Assembly (NCBI GenBank): GCA_020351995.1
Contig: CP070674.1
Location: 1,564,072-1,609,046 of the forward strand
Reading direction: 5' to 3'
Source: Candidatus Zixiibacteriota bacterium
GTDB lineage: Bacteria; Zixibacteria; MSB-5A5; GN15; FEB-12
DNA length: 44,975 nt
Positions 42,909 to 44,975 of this stretch are shown here, piece by piece (position 1 is the stretch's first letter; every line of letters starts with the position of its first letter). Position numbers and translations under genes: made by a program. Below the pieces are notes generated by a model that worked only from the letters and a program-made list of their open reading frames with translations, did not search any database and was not told the origin of the DNA.

Positions 42909-42939
42909 TTGAACTAGAGTGGATTTAAAAGGATATAAT
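42909..42939 (+). promoter_or_regulatory. Candidate promoter of the rrf2 gene
   Basis: TTGAAC (42909-42914) and a perfect TATAAT (42934-42939) with a 19-base spacer, which is longer than ideal. Transcription would begin near 42946, about 30 bases before ATG 42976. Confidence 0.5.
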
Positions 42940-42975
42940 ACTTAACAGAACAAGCCAAACAATAGGGATTGCAAC

Positions 42976-43389
42976 ATGAGACTGTCACGCAAATCAGATT
43001 ATGCTTTGAGGGCTGTGCGACACATTTCCTCACTGCCGAAAGGGAAGCTGGGCTCGATAAACTCCGTCAGTGAGGCTGAGAACATCCCCAGGGAGTTCCT
43101 GGCGAAAATCCTTAAAGACCTTACCCGAAGTGGTATTCTGGTTTCGTATCAGGGTGTAACCGGCGGTTACAGGCTGTCCCGTGTGCCCAAAGACATTACT
43201 TTTCTTGATGTAATAGAGGCCATTGACGGTCCCATTCACCTGAATCTGTGCACCGAGTCGCCCAATTGTCGATGCGAGCAGTACAACAAGTGCCAGATGA
43301 AGGAATTCTGGATGGCACAGGAAAAGATCTTCAAGAGAGCTTTGAGTAAGGAGCATTTCGCCAAGTACAAGAAGGGAAAGAAAAAATAA
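42976..43389 (+). CDS. Rrf2-family transcription regulator (IscR-like, cysteine-containing)
   Basis: A 137-residue winged-helix regulator. The opening MRLSRKSDYALRAVRHI, the recognition-helix region ENIPREFLAKILKDL and the wing GVTGGYRLSR are typical of Rrf2 proteins. The sensory loop has Cys92, Cys98, Cys100 and Cys106, similar to but not identical in spacing with the Cys92/98/104 set of IscR, so it could hold an Fe-S cluster. It is divergent from the IscA-type operon, the usual context for a regulator of Fe-S assembly. The C-terminus is lysine-rich. Confidence 0.88.
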   Translation: MRLSRKSDYALRAVRHISSLPKGKLGSINSVSEAENIPREFLAKILKDLTRSGILVSYQGVTGGYRLSRVPKDITFLDVIEAIDGPIHLNLCTESPNCRCEQYNKCQMKEFWMAQEKIFKRALSKEHFAKYKKGKKK

Positions 43390-43506
43390 CCGGCTTTATG
43401 TTGCCGGATAGCTAGCCGCCGCCAGCCCCAGCGGGTCCTTCCAGACACCCTGGGCCCATGCCCATGCGACATTTGACCGCAGGCCGGCGTTGACGGGTTA
43501 GTTTTT

Positions 43507-43533
43507 GGGGCTTGTGTAAAGGCCCCATTTTTT
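43507..43533 (+). terminator. Probable rho-independent terminator between rrf2 and pdxS
   Basis: GGGGC-TT (43507-43513) pairs with AAGGCCCC (43519-43526) with one bulged base, followed by A and six T. It lies 118 bases after the rrf2 stop. The preceding stretch 43390-43506 is GC-rich and holds a small hairpin CCGGC/GCCGG (43391-43408) but no gene. Confidence 0.6.
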
Positions 43534-43682
43534 ATTATATTTTTGCGGAGCCAGATACATCGGATAGGTTTTTTCCGCCGTCCTCAGGCCGTCGCGATGC
43601 AGTTGTCGGGCCGGTCTGGTCAAGAAACTCTCCCGCTCTGGCAGTGTTAGAATAGATGGAAGACCAACAAAGGAGTCTGACA

Positions 43683-44567
43683 GTGTTCGATTTCAATGAT
43701 AAACAGCACAAGGTGAAAGTCGGTCTGGCCGAAATGCTCAAGGGCGGCGTCATAATGGATGTGACCAGCGCCGAGCAGGCAAAGATCGCCGAGGAGGCCG
43801 GGGCGGCGGCGGTTATGGCGCTGGAGAGGGTGCCGTCGGATATCAGGGCCGAAGGCGGGGTGGCCCGGATGGCCGATCCCGATGTGATTGAGGCCATCAA
43901 ACGTGCTGTAACAATTCCGGTAATGGCCAAGTGTCGTATTGGTCATTTTGCCGAGGCGCAGGTGCTGGAGTCGCTCGAGATCGACTTCATCGATGAATCG
44001 GAAGTTTTGACCCCGGCGGATAACAAGTATCATATTAACAAGTGGCCGTTCAAGGTTCCGTTCGTATGCGGATGCCGAAACTTGGGTGAAGCCCTCAGGC
44101 GAATTTCCGAAGGCGCAGCGATGATACGAACCAAGGGCGAAGCCGGAACGGGTGACGTTTCCGAGGCTGTTAAGCATCTGCGTGAGATTGGACTGGCCAT
44201 GAAACAGCTTACGGTGATGAGCCAGGAAGAGCTCTACGGCGCGGCCAAGGAACACCGGGTACCGATAGAACTGGTTCGCATGGTTGCCAAGACGGGTAAA
44301 CTTCCGGTGCCGAATTTCGCCGCCGGCGGTATTGCTACACCGGCTGATGCTTCACTGTGCATGCAACTTGGTGCCGAAGCGGTTTTTGTCGGTTCGGGTA
44401 TATTTAAGTCCGACAATCCCGAGAAGCGGGCCAAGGCAATTGTAGCCGCTACCACGCACTATAAGGATGCCGTGATTGTAGCCGATGCTTCGCGCGGACT
44501 GGGTCAGGCCATGAAAGGCATCCAGGTTACCGACATCCCCGATGAGGAGATACTGCACACGCGGTAG
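43683..44567 (+). CDS. pdxS: Pyridoxal 5'-phosphate synthase subunit PdxS
   Basis: A 294-residue (beta/alpha)8 enzyme that makes pyridoxal phosphate from ribose 5-phosphate, glyceraldehyde 3-phosphate and ammonia. Active-site lysines are in VMAKCRIGH (Lys80-81 region) and [10 protein letters not shown], with [20 protein letters not shown] near the phosphate site. GTG 43683 is chosen over ATG 43656: AGGAG lies 7 bases before it and the length then matches the family (about 290-295). The ammonia-supplying partner PdxT is not beside it, since a terminator follows; it should be elsewhere in the genome. Confidence 0.95.
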   Translation: MFDFNDKQHKVKVGLAEMLKGGVIMDVTSAEQAKIAEEAGAAAVMALERVPSDIRAEGGVARMADPDVIEAIKRAVTIPVMAKCRIGHFAEAQVLESLEIDFIDESEVLTPADNKYHINKWPFKVPFVCGCRNLGEALRRISEGAAMIRTKGEAGTGDVSEAVKHLREIGLAMKQLTVMSQEELYGAAKEHRVPIELVRMVAKTGKLPVPNFAAGGIATPADASLCMQLGAEAVFVGSGIFKSDNPEKRAKAIVAATTHYKDAVIVADASRGLGQAMKGIQVTDIPDEEILHTR

Positions 44568-44603
44568 ACCGCTGAGCAAGGGTCCCAAAGATTAAGTCAG
44601 ACA

Positions 44604-44627
44604 AGCCGCCCGATGGGGCGGCTTTTT
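44604..44627 (+). terminator. Rho-independent terminator after pdxS
   Basis: Stem AGCCGCCC (44604-44611) with GGGCGGCT (44616-44623), a GATG loop and a five-T tract, 36 bases past the stop codon. Confidence 0.9.
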
Positions 44628-44678
44628 ACATTTTGTGATTTACCTTTCGCTGAACTTAGCGTACCTGTTAATGGAACT

Positions 44679-44975
44679 ATGACGAGACGTTCGAATATAG
44701 AATGGACCTGGGTTACCTGGAACCCGGTCACCGGGTGCAACAAGATCAGTGCCGGGTGCGACAACTGTTATGCTCATCGCATGGCGATAAGGCTGAAGGG
44801 TATGGGTGTTGAAAAATACAGGAACGGATTTGAGACGACACTTCATCCCCCCACGCTTCAGATTCCCATTCGCCGCAAAAAACCCCAGATAATCTTCGTC
44901 AACTCTATGGGCGACTTGTTTCATGACAAGGTTCCTGATGTGTTCATAAAACAGGTGTTTAGTGTTATGACAAAA
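44679..44975 (+). CDS. DUF5131 (phage Gp37/Gp68-type) protein, N-terminal part (partial)
   Basis: The first 99 codons of a gene that runs off the window. The start has the family wording IEWTWVTWNPVTGC then ISAGCDNCYA, with the cysteine set C-x6-C-x2-C that resembles a metal- or Fe-S-binding site of radical-SAM type, followed by INxFVNSMGDLFH-like text (IIFVNSMGDLFHDKVPD). The family is found in phages and in many chromosomes; its reaction is not established as far as I know. No ribosome-binding site stands out before ATG 44679. No other phage-like genes are seen nearby. Confidence 0.8.
   Translation, partial: MTRRSNIEWTWVTWNPVTGCNKISAGCDNCYAHRMAIRLKGMGVEKYRNGFETTLHPPTLQIPIRRKKPQIIFVNSMGDLFHDKVPDVFIKQVFSVMTK

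Noticed and set aside
43436-43455. Minus-strand GGAAGGA in a GC-rich hairpin, resembling the tip of SRP RNA
   Set aside because: The conserved asymmetric loop (AGCAG on the 3' side) is missing and the flanking stems do not fit, so no SRP RNA is called.
44679-44975. Edge of a prophage, because DUF5131 is also called phage Gp37/Gp68
   Set aside because: No integrase, structural or packaging genes are seen, the flanking gene is housekeeping pdxS, and the family is common on chromosomes.

Overview
This window looks like a chromosomal segment of a Gram-negative bacterium of the FCB superphylum, most likely an uncultured lineage such as Zixibacteria. This is an inference from gene content. The pointers are an LpxC-FabZ fusion, a near-complete lipid A/Kdo gene run, a DUF2480 protein beside Fe-S genes, type IV pilins next to an NtrC-family regulator, and many GspG-like pseudopilins. 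Coding density is high, base composition is moderately GC-rich, and no insertion sequences, phage blocks, CRISPR arrays, rRNA or tRNA genes were seen.

Layout. 1-3248 (+): a propionyl-CoA/methylmalonyl-CoA module (end of a biotin carboxylase, a biotin carrier protein, the methylmalonyl-CoA mutase catalytic subunit, a lipoprotein, the epimerase). 3241-5803 (-): a zinc-ribbon membrane protein, a tiny membrane protein, a methionine-sulfoxide-reductase-like GAF protein and a UroD/MtaA-like methyltransferase. 6057-8803 (+): a PilR-like sigma54 activator followed by two type IV pilin genes. The second pilin has a clear -24/-12 promoter and a candidate upstream activator site, and both pilin genes end in strong terminators. 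8966-14488 (+): a secreted 12-copy repeat protein, a secreted HEAT-repeat protein, a YprB-like nuclease and an HDOD protein with a histidine-kinase-like dimerisation segment. 14500-17655 (-): a secreted adhesin-like protein and a CPBP membrane protease. 17844-18650 (+): a sigma-region-4-like DNA-binding protein paired with a ribbon-helix-helix-like protein.

18676-29211 (+) is the outer-membrane lipid run: lpxC-fabZ, lpxA, an isochorismatase-like hydrolase, a Gfo/Idh/MocA (possibly GnnA-like) oxidoreductase, lpxB, waaA and lpxK, continuing with overlaps into nadB and guaA. 29251-35089 carries an alpha/beta hydrolase, a polyprenyl diphosphate synthase, a VWA membrane protein, a stand-alone degenerate kinase dimerisation protein (-) and a saccharopine-dehydrogenase-like enzyme.

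35125-41496 (-) is the most striking part. Six tandem, mutually paralogous genes encode large GspG-like pseudopilins. Each has a prepilin N-terminus, a GspG-like core and a carboxypeptidase-regulatory-like beta domain, and the middle four add a further C-terminal domain with a conserved cysteine pair. I know of no described system of this form. 41682-43389 holds a small Fe-S module (2Fe-2S ferredoxin, DUF2480 and IscA-type carrier on -, divergent Rrf2 regulator on +). The window ends with pdxS and the start of a DUF5131 (phage Gp37/Gp68-type) gene.
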